A program made the position numbers and the translations under genes. A model generated the notes under the pieces. It worked only from the letters and a program-made list of their open reading frames with translations, was not told the origin of the DNA and searched no databases. A stretch of DNA of 49,149 nt from CAYQDR01 sp964416315 (GTDB taxonomy: Bacteria; Methylomirabilota; Methylomirabilia; Rokubacteriales; DASRDR01): assembly GCA_964416315.1 (NCBI GenBank), contig CAYQDR010000021.1, positions 1 through 49,149 of the forward strand, given 5' to 3'. Position 1 is the stretch's first letter, and every line of letters starts with the position of its first letter. Of this stretch, positions 40,151 through 48,209 are shown piece after piece.

Positions 40151-40210
40151 CCGCTGCGCGCGGTGTAGCGAAGCGTGAGCGCCGTCTCGCGCCTGTTGGG
40201 AGAGGGGGGT

Positions 40211-40227
40211 CGGTGAGGCAGTACGCC
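40211..40227 (+). repeat. 17-base direct repeat, right copy
   Basis: Same 17 bases as 40045-40061, here containing the GTG start and first codons of the permease gene. Confidence 0.75.
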
Positions 40228-41217
40228 ATCCGGCGCGCCCTCACCGTCGTCCCCGTGCTCATCGGGGTCTCGATCCTCGTCTTCGGCTTCATCCACCTCA
40301 TTCCCGGCGACCCCGCCCAGACGATGCTGGGCGAGCGGGCGACGCCCGAGAAGGTCGCCGCGGTCAAGAAGCAGCTCGGGCTGGACCGGCCGATCTACGA
40401 GCAGTACCTGATCTACCTGGGGAGGGTCCTCCGTGGCGACCTGGGGGTGTCCATCGTCCGCGGCGACCCGGTGACCCGGGACCTCCTGCGCCGGTTCCCG
40501 GCGACCGTGGAGCTGGCGACCTCGGCGATCTTCCTCGCGATCGCCCTCGGCGTCCCGATCGGGATCATCTCCGCGGTCTGGCGCAACTCGCTCATGGACA
40601 GCGTCTCGCGCGTCTGGGCGCTCACCGGGGTCTCGATGCCCATCTTCTGGCTCGGGGTGATGCTGGCGTGGTTCTTCGGCGTTCAGCTCCGGTGGCTCCC
40701 GACGGGCTTCCGCCTCGACAGCGCGACCGTGTTCGAGCCGTGGACGAACTTCGTGATCCTGGACGCCGTGGTCCAGCGGAACTGGGAGGTCGCGGGCGAC
40801 GCCCTCCGCCACCTGGTCCTGCCCGCCGTGGCGCTCGCCACCATCCCGCTCGCCGTCATCGCCCGGATGACCCGCGCGAGCATGCTGGAGGTGCTCTCCC
40901 GCGAGTACATCCGGACGGCGGAGGCGAAGGGCTTGCCGCAGACCGCCGTCATCCTGCGTCACGCACTCCGGAACGCGCTCCTGCCCGTCATGACGGTCGT
41001 CGGGCTCCAGATCGGCCGCCTCCTCGCCGGCGCGATCCTCACCGAGACGATCTTCTCGTGGCCGGGGATCGGGCTCTGGGTCTACGAGGCGATCGAGTCG
41101 CGGGATTACGCGATCGTGCAGGGGGCGAGCCTCTTCATCGCGGTGATCTTCGTCACCGTGAACCTGGTCACGGACCTCCTCTATGCGGTGGCGGACCCCC
41201 GCATCAAGTACGACTGA
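40213..41217 (+). CDS. ABC transporter permease (DppB type)
   Basis: A 334-residue inner-membrane permease of the peptide/nickel class. It opens RQYAIRRALTVVPVLIGVSILVF, has the GDLGVSIVRGDPV periplasmic segment, and the EAA loop REYIRTAEAKGLPQTAVILRHALRNALLP that docks the ATPase. Six hydrophobic spans are visible. GTG at 40213 starts at the family's usual first residues. Its stop overlaps the DppC-type start as TGATG. Confidence 0.9.
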   Translation: MRQYAIRRALTVVPVLIGVSILVFGFIHLIPGDPAQTMLGERATPEKVAAVKKQLGLDRPIYEQYLIYLGRVLRGDLGVSIVRGDPVTRDLLRRFPATVELATSAIFLAIALGVPIGIISAVWRNSLMDSVSRVWALTGVSMPIFWLGVMLAWFFGVQLRWLPTGFRLDSATVFEPWTNFVILDAVVQRNWEVAGDALRHLVLPAVALATIPLAVIARMTRASMLEVLSREYIRTAEAKGLPQTAVILRHALRNALLPVMTVVGLQIGRLLAGAILTETIFSWPGIGLWVYEAIESRDYAIVQGASLFIAVIFVTVNLVTDLLYAVADPRIKYD

Positions 41218-42119
41218 TGGCCACGCCCGCTGCCGCCGTCGAGTCGATCGCCGTCCCCGCCGCACGCGGCCAGAGCCCCGCCGCCCAGGCGTGGGGCCGG
41301 CTCCTGGCGAGCCCGGTGGCGCGCGCGGGGCTCGCGATCGTCTGCGCGTTCCTGCTGATCGCGGTCCTGACGCCCGCGCTCCACCACTACGACGCGAAGA
41401 CCGACTCGAACCTGGGGCTGCGGCTCAAGTCCCCCACCGGGGAGCACCCGTTCGGGACCGACTCGCTCGGGCGCGACATCCTGGTCCGCGTGCTGCACGG
41501 GACGCGCGTCTCGCTCGGGCTCGGCGTGAGCGCGGTCGCGCTGGCCTCGGTCATCGGGTCGCTCCTCGGCCTGATCGCGGGATACGCGGGGCGGCGGGTG
41601 GATCTCGTGATCATGTTCTGCATGGACATCCTGCTCGCGTTCCCCTCGACGCTCCTCGCCATCGCGATCGTGGCGATGATCGGCCCGGGGCTCCGGAACT
41701 CGCTCCTGGCGATCAGCGTCGTGTCGATCCCGGTCTACGCGCGGATCGCGCGGGGCGCGGTGCTGGAGCTCAGGGAGCAGGAGTACGTGACGGCCGCCCG
41801 GGGCCTCGGGGGGAGTGGCCGGCGGATCCTCCTCCGCCACATCTTTCCGAACACGCTGCCGCCGCTGATCGTCCAGACGACGCTCGCGATCGCGTTCGCC
41901 ATCCTCGAGGCGGCGGCGCTCGGCTTCCTCGGGCTGGGCGCCCAGCCTCCGACCCCGGAGTGGGGAGCGATGCTCGCCGACTCCTACAAGTACTTCACGA
42001 GCGGGGCCTGGTGGGTTTTCTTCTTCCCGGGCGCGGCGATCATGCTCTCGGTCCTCGGCTTCAACCTCCTCGGCGACGGCCTCCGCGACGCCCTCGACCC
42101 CCGCCTCCGGACGGAGTGA
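41217..42119 (+). CDS. ABC transporter permease (DppC type)
   Basis: A 300-residue partner permease. After a hydrophilic N-terminal tail comes VARAGLAIVCAFLLIAVLTPAL, then EHPFGTDSLGRDILVRVLHGTR, the DppC hallmark. The EAA loop is REQEYVTAARGLGGSGRRILLRHIFPNTLPP. With the DppB-type protein it forms the channel. ATP-binding subunits (DppD/DppF) are absent from this cassette and must be supplied elsewhere. A thi promoter and riboswitch follow at once. Confidence 0.9.
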   Translation: MATPAAAVESIAVPAARGQSPAAQAWGRLLASPVARAGLAIVCAFLLIAVLTPALHHYDAKTDSNLGLRLKSPTGEHPFGTDSLGRDILVRVLHGTRVSLGLGVSAVALASVIGSLLGLIAGYAGRRVDLVIMFCMDILLAFPSTLLAIAIVAMIGPGLRNSLLAISVVSIPVYARIARGAVLELREQEYVTAARGLGGSGRRILLRHIFPNTLPPLIVQTTLAIAFAILEAAALGFLGLGAQPPTPEWGAMLADSYKYFTSGAWWVFFFPGAAIMLSVLGFNLLGDGLRDALDPRLRTE

Positions 42120-42131
42120 GCCGCTGCCGTG

Positions 42132-42160
42132 TTGCGGCGGCCTCACGCTGGCGTTATACT
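42132..42160 (+). promoter_or_regulatory. Promoter of the thi operon
   Basis: TTGCGG (42132-42137), 17 bases, TATACT (42155-42160). Start expected near 42167, just before the riboswitch. Confidence 0.55.
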
Positions 42161-42169
42161 GATCGCAGA

Positions 42170-42255
42170 GCCGCGGGGGGAGGGACACTGAGAACCGGGC
42201 GCGGCCCGGGACCCCTCGAACCTGCTCTGGGTAATTCCAGCGAAGGGAACGCGGC
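42170..42255 (+). ncRNA. TPP riboswitch (THI element)
   Basis: The conserved blocks are in order: GGGG with CTGAGA (42188-42193), then ACCCCTCGAACCTG, CTGGGTAATTCCAGCG and AGGGAA. Outer helix P1 is GCCGCG (42170-42175) with CGCGGC (42250-42255). It binds thiamine diphosphate and should switch off thiSGE when TPP is plentiful. Confidence 0.92.
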
Positions 42256-42276
42256 GCGGCAGGCCCGAGGTCCCGT

Positions 42277-42314
42277 CGAGCAGACCGCACCGCCTCCCGG
42301 TGCGGTCTTTGCGT
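42277..42314 (+). terminator. Riboswitch-controlled terminator hairpin
   Basis: GACCGCACC and GGTGCGGTC form a 9-base stem with a 7-base loop, followed by TTTGCGTTT. It lies between the aptamer and thiS, whose ATG at 42318 comes a few bases later, so the same hairpin may also limit ribosome access. Confidence 0.75.
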
Positions 42315-42317
42315 TTG

Positions 42318-42518
42318 ATGCGGGTCGTCGTCAACGGGCAGCCGATGGAGCTCCGGGAGGGGCTGACGCTCGCCGACCTCCTCGGGGAGCTCGGGGTGTG
42401 CCAGGAATACATGGCGGTGGCGCTCAACCGGGAGGTCGCCCGCCGGGCGAGCTACGCGACGACGGTCCTCCGCGAGGGCGACCGCGTGGAGATCGTGCGC
42501 CCCATGGCGGGGGGCTGA
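42318..42518 (+). CDS. thiS: Sulfur carrier protein ThiS
   Basis: A 66-residue ThiS, which carries sulfur as a C-terminal thiocarboxylate to ThiG for thiazole synthesis. It starts MRVVVNGQPMELREGLTLADLL and ends IVRPMAGG, giving the required Gly-Gly tail. ATG at 42318 is chosen because it starts directly on the first strand of the ubiquitin-like fold; no separate Shine-Dalgarno is visible between it and the hairpin. It is the first gene of the TPP-controlled operon. Confidence 0.92.
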   Translation: MRVVVNGQPMELREGLTLADLLGELGVCQEYMAVALNREVARRASYATTVLREGDRVEIVRPMAGG

Positions 42519-42534
42519 GAGGAGGGATCGGGCC

Positions 42535-43323
42535 ATGTGGGACGAGCCACTGATCCTGGGAGGCCGCTCGTTCCAGTCCCGGCTGATCGTCGGGACGGGA
42601 AAGTATCCGTCGTTCGAAGTCATGCGCCGGTGCCACGAGGTCTCGGGCGCCGAGATGGTCACGGTCGCGGTGCGCCGGGTGGATCTCTCCCGCAAAGGCG
42701 AGTCGCTCCTCGACTACGTCGACACGAGCCGCATCACGCTCCTTCCCAACACGGCGGGCTGCTACACGGCGGACGAGGCCGTCCGGACCGCGTACCTCGC
42801 CCGCGAGGCCGGGCTCGGCGAGTTCGTCAAGCTCGAGGTCATCGGCGACGAGAAGACCCTGTTCCCCGACGTGCTGGGGCTCCTCGAGGCGACGAAGACG
42901 CTCGCGCGCGAGGGGTTCGTCGTTCTCCCGTACACGAACGACGACCCGGTGACGGCCAGGAAGCTCCAGGACGCCGGCGCCGCGGCCGTCATGCCGCTCG
43001 GCGCTCCGATCGGCTCGGGCATGGGGATCCGCAACCCGTACACCATCCGGATCATCCTGGAGGCCGCGTCCGTGCCCGTGATCGTGGACGCGGGAGTGGG
43101 AACAGCCTCGGACGCCGCCATCGCGATGGAGCTCGGCTGCCACGGAGCGCTCATGAACACGGCGATCGCCCAGGCCCGGGACCCCGAGGCGATGGCCGAG
43201 GCGATGAAGCTCGCGGTCCAGGCGGGGCGGTTCGCGTACAAGGCGGGCCGCATTCCCCGCAAGCTCTACGCGACCGCGACGAGCCCGCTGGAGGGGATGC
43301 CGGACTGGGCCCCGCTTCCGTAG
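42535..43323 (+). CDS. thiG: Thiazole synthase
   Basis: A 262-residue ThiG, which builds the thiazole phosphate from deoxyxylulose phosphate, dehydroglycine and ThiS thiocarboxylate. The Schiff-base lysine is Lys99 in EFVKLEVIGDEKTLFPD, and VMPLGAPIGSGMGIRNP plus VIVDAGVGTASDAAIAMELG form the phosphate site. The sequence is full length. The 3' end overlaps the probable thiE start by about 19 bases. Confidence 0.94.
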   Translation: MWDEPLILGGRSFQSRLIVGTGKYPSFEVMRRCHEVSGAEMVTVAVRRVDLSRKGESLLDYVDTSRITLLPNTAGCYTADEAVRTAYLAREAGLGEFVKLEVIGDEKTLFPDVLGLLEATKTLAREGFVVLPYTNDDPVTARKLQDAGAAAVMPLGAPIGSGMGIRNPYTIRIILEAASVPVIVDAGVGTASDAAIAMELGCHGALMNTAIAQARDPEAMAEAMKLAVQAGRFAYKAGRIPRKLYATATSPLEGMPDWAPLP

Positions 43324-43946
43324 GCTTCCGGCTCTGCCTGGTCACCGATCGTCGGGCAACCGGGGGGCGGTCCCTCCCTGAGGTCGTCGAGGCCTGCCTC
43401 GGCGCCGGGCTCCCGGCGGTCCAGCTTCGCGAGAAGGATCTCCACGCCGGCCAGCTCCTGGCGCTCGCCCGCGACCTCCGCGCCCGCACCGCGCGCCACG
43501 GGGCCCGCCTCCTCGTGAATGACCGCGCCGACGTCGCCGTCGCGGCGGGCGCCGACGGGGTGCACCTCCCCTCGGCCGGCCTCCCGCCGGACGTCGCCCG
43601 GCGGCTCGTCGGTCCCGATCGGCTCGTCGGGGTCTCGACTCACAGTGCCGCAGAGGCCGAGGCGGCGGAGCGCGGGGGCGCCGACTTCGTCCTCTTCGGC
43701 CCGGTGTACGACACGCCATCGAAGCGTCCGTACGGCCCGCCCCGGGGGCTGGAGGCGCTGGCGGAGGTCTGTCGGCGGGTGCGGATCCCCGTCCTGGCGG
43801 TCGGCGGCGTCATGGCCGCCCGCGTCGGCGAGCTCCGCGCCGCGGGCGCGGCGGGCGTGGCGGTGATCCGGGCGCTGCTCGAGGCCGAGAACCCGGCGAC
43901 GGCGACGAAAGCTCTGCTGGCCGCGTGCGAGGCGGCCTGGCCATGA
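43305..43946 (+). CDS. thiE: Thiamine-phosphate synthase, CTG start
   Basis: A 213-residue ThiE, which couples thiazole phosphate with HMP diphosphate to give thiamine phosphate. It has FRLCLVTDRR, VQLREKDLHAGQLL, GARLLVNDRADVAVAAGADGVHLPS, GVSTHSAAEA, FVLFGPVYDTPSK and a final VLAVGGV. No ATG, GTG or TTG lies before the first conserved strand. CTG at 43305 is used because GGAGGGG (43290-43296) sits at an eight-base spacing from it, inside the end of thiG. The stop overlaps a thiO stub start (ATGA). Confidence 0.85.
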   Translation: MGPASVGFRLCLVTDRRATGGRSLPEVVEACLGAGLPAVQLREKDLHAGQLLALARDLRARTARHGARLLVNDRADVAVAAGADGVHLPSAGLPPDVARRLVGPDRLVGVSTHSAAEAEAAERGGADFVLFGPVYDTPSKRPYGPPRGLEALAEVCRRVRIPVLAVGGVMAARVGELRAAGAAGVAVIRALLEAENPATATKALLAACEAAWP

Positions 43947-44113
43947 AGGCTTCCGACGTCGTGGTCGTCGGCGCCGGCGTCATCGGGGCGGCGTGCGCCT
44001 ACGAGCTGGCCGGCGCGGGTCTCCGGGTGACGGTCATCCGGGACTGGATCGTGGAGGGGCGCTCGACTGCGGCGGCCCAGGTGTTTCTGCCGGATCGCCT
44101 GGTGTCACGGTAG
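43943..44113 (+). pseudogene. 5' stub of a glycine oxidase (thiO-like) gene
   Basis: Starting with an ATG that overlaps the thiE stop, the frame gives VVVVGAGVIGAACAYELAGAGLRVTVI, the dinucleotide-binding start of a FAD oxidoreductase such as ThiO, which makes dehydroglycine for ThiG. After about 35 codons it turns into unrelated sequence and stops at 44113, where a normal protein would have some 330 more residues. The position in a thi operon points to ThiO. The operon therefore lacks its own source of dehydroglycine in this window. Confidence 0.75.
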
Positions 44114-44116
44114 ACT
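44111..44116 (+). promoter_or_regulatory. -10 element, near-leaderless
   Basis: TAGACT six bases before the GTG at 44123, with no Shine-Dalgarno. Same layout as 13508-13513 and 33341-33346. Confidence 0.35.
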
Positions 44117-44122
44117 GGCCTC

Positions 44123-44983
44123 GTGTACGGCACGCCGACCGCGCCCTATCCCGAGCGCATCGTTTGCCTGAGCGCGGAAACCTCGGAGGTCGCCTTCGCC
44201 CTGGGCGCCGGCGACCGTGTCGTCGGGGTCCCAGGCACCGCTCACCGTCCGCCCGAGGCGCGCGAGAAACCGAGGGTCGGCGGCTTCACGACGTTCCGCC
44301 TCGACCGGATCCTCGCCCTCCAGCCCGACCTCGTCCTGGCGTTCTCCGACCTTCAGGCTGACGTCGTCCGTGATCTCGTCAGAGCCGGGATCCCGGTCCT
44401 CGCCCTCAACCAGCGGAGCCTCGCCGGGATCTACCGGGCGATCCTGCTGATCGGCGGGGTCCTGGGGCGCGAGGCCCAGGCCCGGGCGCTCGTCCAGGAC
44501 ATGCAGGACGAGATTCGCCAGATCCGGGAGTTCTCGAGCGTCTGGCCCGACCGGCCCCGGGTCTACTTCGAGGAGTGGGACGAGCCGCCGATCGCCGGCA
44601 TCCGCTGGGTCTCCGAGCTGATCGAGATCGCGGGGGGCCGGGACGTGTTCCCGGAGCTCCGCGAGCAGCCGGAAGCCCGGGGCCGCGTCGTGGATCCGGC
44701 CGAGGTGGTCCGCCGGGACCCCCAGATCGTCCTCGTCTCCTGCTGCGGCAAGCGCGCGGATCTGGACAGGATCCGGCACCGTCCGGGCTGGGAGGCCGTC
44801 GAGGCCGTCCGGGAGGGGCGGCTCTACGCTCTCCCCTCCGGCGACATCCTCGCGCCTGGGCCCTCGGTCCTCCACGGGCTCAGGGCGATCCACGAGATCA
44901 TCCAGGCCTGGGTGGCCGGGGAGCCGGTCGGCCCGTTGCCGGCCGACCAGGCCTCAAGATCCGGATCAGAGGAAGGTGGTTAA
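44123..44983 (+). CDS. Cobalamin-type periplasmic-binding-fold protein
   Basis: A 286-residue BtuF/Fe-siderophore binding fold. The two lobes start RIVCLSAETSEVAFALGAGDRVVGV and RPRVYFEEWDEPPIAGI, with FTTFRLDRILALQPDLVLAF between. There is no signal peptide, so as annotated it would stay in the cytoplasm; many such proteins are listed as cobalamin-binding proteins without a transporter. The ligand is a guess, though QueG nearby uses cobalamin. GTG at 44123 is the first start after the thiO stub. Confidence 0.78.
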   Translation: MYGTPTAPYPERIVCLSAETSEVAFALGAGDRVVGVPGTAHRPPEAREKPRVGGFTTFRLDRILALQPDLVLAFSDLQADVVRDLVRAGIPVLALNQRSLAGIYRAILLIGGVLGREAQARALVQDMQDEIRQIREFSSVWPDRPRVYFEEWDEPPIAGIRWVSELIEIAGGRDVFPELREQPEARGRVVDPAEVVRRDPQIVLVSCCGKRADLDRIRHRPGWEAVEAVREGRLYALPSGDILAPGPSVLHGLRAIHEIIQAWVAGEPVGPLPADQASRSGSEEGG

Positions 44984-45103
44984 GTACTCGGCACGGAAGG
45001 TCGATCATGATCGCTCGGCTTCGCGGGCCCCGGCGCGAGAGGGGTGTGGTACCATAGGGTCGTCCCCGGCCCGCCACCACAGCCGGACTCTGGGAGACGC
45101 CCG

Positions 45104-46555
45104 ATGACGACGACCCGGGAGCTCGCTCGCCCCGAGCGCTTCTTCGCCGACCGCTACGGCCTCACGTCGAGCCGGCTCGAGGCGCTCCTGGGCTGGGCGA
45201 GCGGGGGGCGGGTAGACTACGCCGACGTCTTCGTCGAGCACCAGATCGGGGAGGAGCTGCTCCTCGAGGACAGCGTCGTCAAGCGAGCATCCCGGACGAT
45301 GGCCCAGGGGGCCGGGGTCCGCGCCCAGGTGGACGTGCGCACGGGCTACGCCTACACGGACGACCTCGACCTCGAGCACCTCGAGCTGGCGGCCCGCCAG
45401 GCGCGGGCGATCGCCGAGCACGCCGGGCGCTCGGCGGTGGTGCCCGTCCAGGTCGACCGGCGCCCCCATGACCTCTACACGCTGGCCGAGCCGCCGATGG
45501 ACGCGGCGCTCGAGAAGAAGGTGGACCTCCTCCGCCGGATTGACGCCCTCGCCCGCCGCCAGGACCCCCGGGTGCGCCAGGTGATCGCGAGCCTCTGGAG
45601 CGAGGAGCAGGTCGCCCTCGTGGCGACCTCCGAGGGCTGGCAGGTCGGCGATGTCCGGCCGCTCACCCGGCTCAACGTCACGGCCGTCGTCGAGGAGAAC
45701 GGCCGGCGCGAGAGCGGGGGGTACGGGGGCGGCGGGCGGATCGGCTTCGACTTCTTCCTGGAGGAGGACCGCTGGGCGCGGTTCGCGCGCGAGGCGACGC
45801 GCCTGGCGGTGCTGAAGCTCGGGGCGCTCCCCGCCCCGGCAGGGACGCTGACGGTCGTCCTCGGCCCCGGCTGGCCCGGCATCCTCCTTCACGAGGCCGT
45901 GGGGCACGGGCTCGAGGGTGACTTCAACCGGAAAGGGGTCTCGGCCTTCACGGGCCGGATCGGGCAGAAGGTCGCCTCGGAGCTCGTCACGGTCGTGGAC
46001 GACGGGACGATTCCGAACCGCCGGGGCTCGTTGAACGTGGACGACGAGGGGACGCCGACGGGCCGGACCGTCCTGATCGAGAAGGGGATCCTGCGCGGCT
46101 ACATGCAGGACCGCCTCAACGCGCGCCTCCTGGGGATGCCGCTGACCGGCAACGGCCGGCGCGAGTCGTTCCAGCACCCCCCGATGCCGCGCATGACCAA
46201 CACCTTCATGCTCGCCGGGGAGGACGATCCCGAGGAGATCATCCGCTCCGTCTCGCGGGGGCTGTACGCGGTGAGCTTCGGCGGCGGGCAGGTGGACATC
46301 ACCAACGGGAAGTTCGTCTTCTCCGCGAGCGAGGCCTACCTGATCGAGGGGGGTCGCGTCACGGCGCCAGTCAAGGGCGCGACCCTCGTCGGCTCGGGGC
46401 CGGAGATCCTCACCCGGGTGAGCCGGGCGGGGCACGACCTCCAGCTCGACGAGGGGATCGGTACCTGCGGGAAGGACGGCCAGTCGGTGCCGGTCGGGGT
46501 CGGCCTCCCGACGATCCGGGTGGACGGCATCACCGTCGGCGGCACCGAAGTGTAG
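45104..46555 (+). CDS. tldD: Metalloprotease TldD
   Basis: A 483-residue TldD. The zinc motif HEAVGH lies at 263-268, with GHGLEGDFNRKGVSAFTG following. TldD and TldE form a heterodimeric protease that trims modified peptides, such as microcin or quinone-cofactor precursors, and unfolded proteins. The N-terminal domain has FVEHQIGEELLLEDSVVKRA. ATG at 45104 follows GGGAG. A possible extended -10 (TGGTACCAT, 45047-45055) lies upstream. It precedes tldE by 15 bases. Confidence 0.92.
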   Translation: MTTTRELARPERFFADRYGLTSSRLEALLGWASGGRVDYADVFVEHQIGEELLLEDSVVKRASRTMAQGAGVRAQVDVRTGYAYTDDLDLEHLELAARQARAIAEHAGRSAVVPVQVDRRPHDLYTLAEPPMDAALEKKVDLLRRIDALARRQDPRVRQVIASLWSEEQVALVATSEGWQVGDVRPLTRLNVTAVVEENGRRESGGYGGGGRIGFDFFLEEDRWARFAREATRLAVLKLGALPAPAGTLTVVLGPGWPGILLHEAVGHGLEGDFNRKGVSAFTGRIGQKVASELVTVVDDGTIPNRRGSLNVDDEGTPTGRTVLIEKGILRGYMQDRLNARLLGMPLTGNGRRESFQHPPMPRMTNTFMLAGEDDPEEIIRSVSRGLYAVSFGGGQVDITNGKFVFSASEAYLIEGGRVTAPVKGATLVGSGPEILTRVSRAGHDLQLDEGIGTCGKDGQSVPVGVGLPTIRVDGITVGGTEV

Positions 46556-46570
46556 GGCCCGGCGCTGGTC

Positions 46571-47908
46571 ATGCTGGATAGGCTCGAGGACCTCCTCCGC
46601 CGCGCCCGCACCCAGGGCGCCGTCGAGGCCGACGCCTTCATGGTCGAGGAGGAGATCCAGACCGTCCAGGTCCGCCTGGGTCACATCGAGTCCCTCAAGC
46701 ACGCCCGCGAGAGCCGCTGCTCGCTCCGGATCTTCACGGGGACCGGGTCGGCCTCGGCGACGTCCTCGGACCTCTCGGCCGCCGCGCTCGCCCGGCTCGT
46801 CGAGGAGACCGTCGCCTTGGCGCGGGTGACGCAGCGGGACGAGCACTCGGGGCTTCCGGCGCCAGAAGCGCTCGCGCGCGAGGTCCCCGACCTCGACCTC
46901 TGGGACCGCGAGGGACACGCGCTCGCGGTGGAGGAGAAGGTGGAGCGGGCGCGGCGGGCCGAGGCTGCGGCGATGGCGGCGGACCCCCGTGTCCGGAACT
47001 CCGAGGGCGCCGAGTTCTACGACCGGCAGGCCCGCGTGGCCTACGCCTCGACCGGCGGCTTCGCCGGCCGCTTCCGCGCCTCGTCCTTCGCCCTCTCCGT
47101 GACGCCCGTGGCCGTGGAGAACGGCCACATGGAGCGCGACTACTGGTACACCTCCGGCCGGCGGCTCGCGGGGCTCGACAGCCCCGAGGCGGTCGGGCGC
47201 GAGGCGGCGCGTCGCGCCGTGGCGCGGCTCGGCGCGCGGAAGCAGGTCACGACCGAGGTCCCCGTCGTCTTCCACCCGGAGACGGCCGCGAGCCTCATCC
47301 GGGCGCTCGCGGTCGCCGCCTCGGGACCGAGCCTCTATCGCGGGACATCCTTCCTCGTCGGCCGCCTCGGGGAGCGGCTCGCGGGGCCGGGCGTGACCGT
47401 GGTGGACGACCCGATGATCCGGGGCGGGCTCGGCTCCCGTCCCTTCGACGGGGAGGGCTTGCCCAGCCGGCGGACGGTCCTCCTGGACCGCGGGGTACTC
47501 GCCAGCTACCTGCTCGACACCTACAGCGCCCGGAAGCTCGGCCTTCAGGCGACGGGCCACGCCGCGCGCGAGGCGGGCGGGGGCGTCACGGTCGGGTACA
47601 CGAACCTCTACCTCGAGCTGGGGCCGCACGCGCCCGAGGAGATCATCGCCTCGGTGGACCGGGGCCTCTACGTGACGGAGCTGATCGGCTTCGGGATCAA
47701 CTTCACGACGGGGGACTACTCCCGCGGGGCCGTCGGGTTCTGGATCGAGGACGGCGCGCTCGCGCATCCGGTCGAGGAGATCACGATCGCGGGCAACCTC
47801 CCCGGGATGCTCCGGGACATCGACATGGTCGGCCGCGACCTCGTCTTCCGCGACCAGACGGCCGCGCCGACGCTCAAGGTCGGCCGCATGACGGTCGCGG
47901 GCCACTGA
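46571..47908 (+). CDS. tldE: TldE/PmbA, inactive partner of TldD
   Basis: A 445-residue TldE (PmbA), the non-metal subunit that pairs with TldD. It begins MLDRLEDLLRRARTQGAVEADAF and has FRASSFALSVTPVAVENGHMERDYWYTSGR and FGINFTTGDYSRGAVGFWIEDG. No HExxxH is present, as expected for this subunit. No likely substrate precursor gene is seen next to the pair, apart from a small DUF1059 protein. Confidence 0.92.
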   Translation: MLDRLEDLLRRARTQGAVEADAFMVEEEIQTVQVRLGHIESLKHARESRCSLRIFTGTGSASATSSDLSAAALARLVEETVALARVTQRDEHSGLPAPEALAREVPDLDLWDREGHALAVEEKVERARRAEAAAMAADPRVRNSEGAEFYDRQARVAYASTGGFAGRFRASSFALSVTPVAVENGHMERDYWYTSGRRLAGLDSPEAVGREAARRAVARLGARKQVTTEVPVVFHPETAASLIRALAVAASGPSLYRGTSFLVGRLGERLAGPGVTVVDDPMIRGGLGSRPFDGEGLPSRRTVLLDRGVLASYLLDTYSARKLGLQATGHAAREAGGGVTVGYTNLYLELGPHAPEEIIASVDRGLYVTELIGFGINFTTGDYSRGAVGFWIEDGALAHPVEEITIAGNLPGMLRDIDMVGRDLVFRDQTAAPTLKVGRMTVAGH

Positions 47909-47917
47909 TCCACTCAA

Positions 47918-47957
47918 CCCCTCTCCCCCCGCGGGGGGCGAGGGCAGGGCGAGGGGG
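47918..47957 (+). repeat. Hairpin repeat, copy 3
   Basis: CCCCTCTCCCCCC with GGGGGGCGAGGG around a GC loop, then CAGGGCGAGGGGG. The GAGGGGG is the ribosome site of the next gene, eight bases or so before its ATG. Related to copies at 26652 and 27426. Confidence 0.6.
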
Positions 47958-47964
47958 ACGAGAC

Positions 47965-48141
47965 ATGGCGAAGGTCATCCGCTGCGGCGATCTCATGGCG
48001 GGCTGCCAGGCCGTGGTCGAAGGAAAGGACGAGGCGGAGGTCCTGGCGAAGGCCGCCGAGCATGCCGAGAAGGATCACGGCGTCACGACGATGCCGCCGG
48101 ACATGATCCCGAAGGTCAAGGCGGCGATCCGCGACAAGTAG
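47965..48141 (+). CDS. DUF1059 domain small protein
   Basis: A 58-residue protein: MAKVIRCGDLMAGCQAVVEG, then KDEAEVLAKAAEHAEKDHG and PPDMIPKVKAAIRDK. This is the DUF1059 pattern, with Cys7 and Cys14 near the start and a conserved His-x-x-x-x-His block. No function is known. ATG at 47965 has GAGGGGG upstream, provided by a hairpin repeat. It ends in a stop at 48139-48141. Confidence 0.85.
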   Translation: MAKVIRCGDLMAGCQAVVEGKDEAEVLAKAAEHAEKDHGVTTMPPDMIPKVKAAIRDK

Positions 48142-48173
48142 CCTGCCGCCGCGGCAGACGCTCCGGAGCGCAC

Positions 48174-48200
48174 GGGCGTCGAGGGACCCCTCGGCGCCCG
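48174..48200. terminator. Terminator-like hairpin between convergent genes
   Basis: GGGCGTCGAGG pairs with CCTCGGCGCCC (one G-T) around a short loop. No T-run. It separates the DUF1059 gene from the minus-strand TPR gene. Confidence 0.45.
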
Positions 48201-48209
48201 CGGCGCTCG

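Noticed and set aside
39424..41265. A 613-residue antisense frame over the permease genes
   Set aside because: Charged, low-complexity antisense of DppB and of the hairpin repeats.
44017..44113. The tail after the thiO stub as a functional short protein
   Set aside because: After the dinucleotide-binding start the sequence has no oxidase similarity and ends long before the family's normal length.
45005..47917. A 970-residue open frame antisense to tldD and tldE
   Set aside because: It mirrors two well-recognised genes, is Arg/Asp/Val/His-rich without family motifs, and is the expected by-product of very high GC coding DNA.
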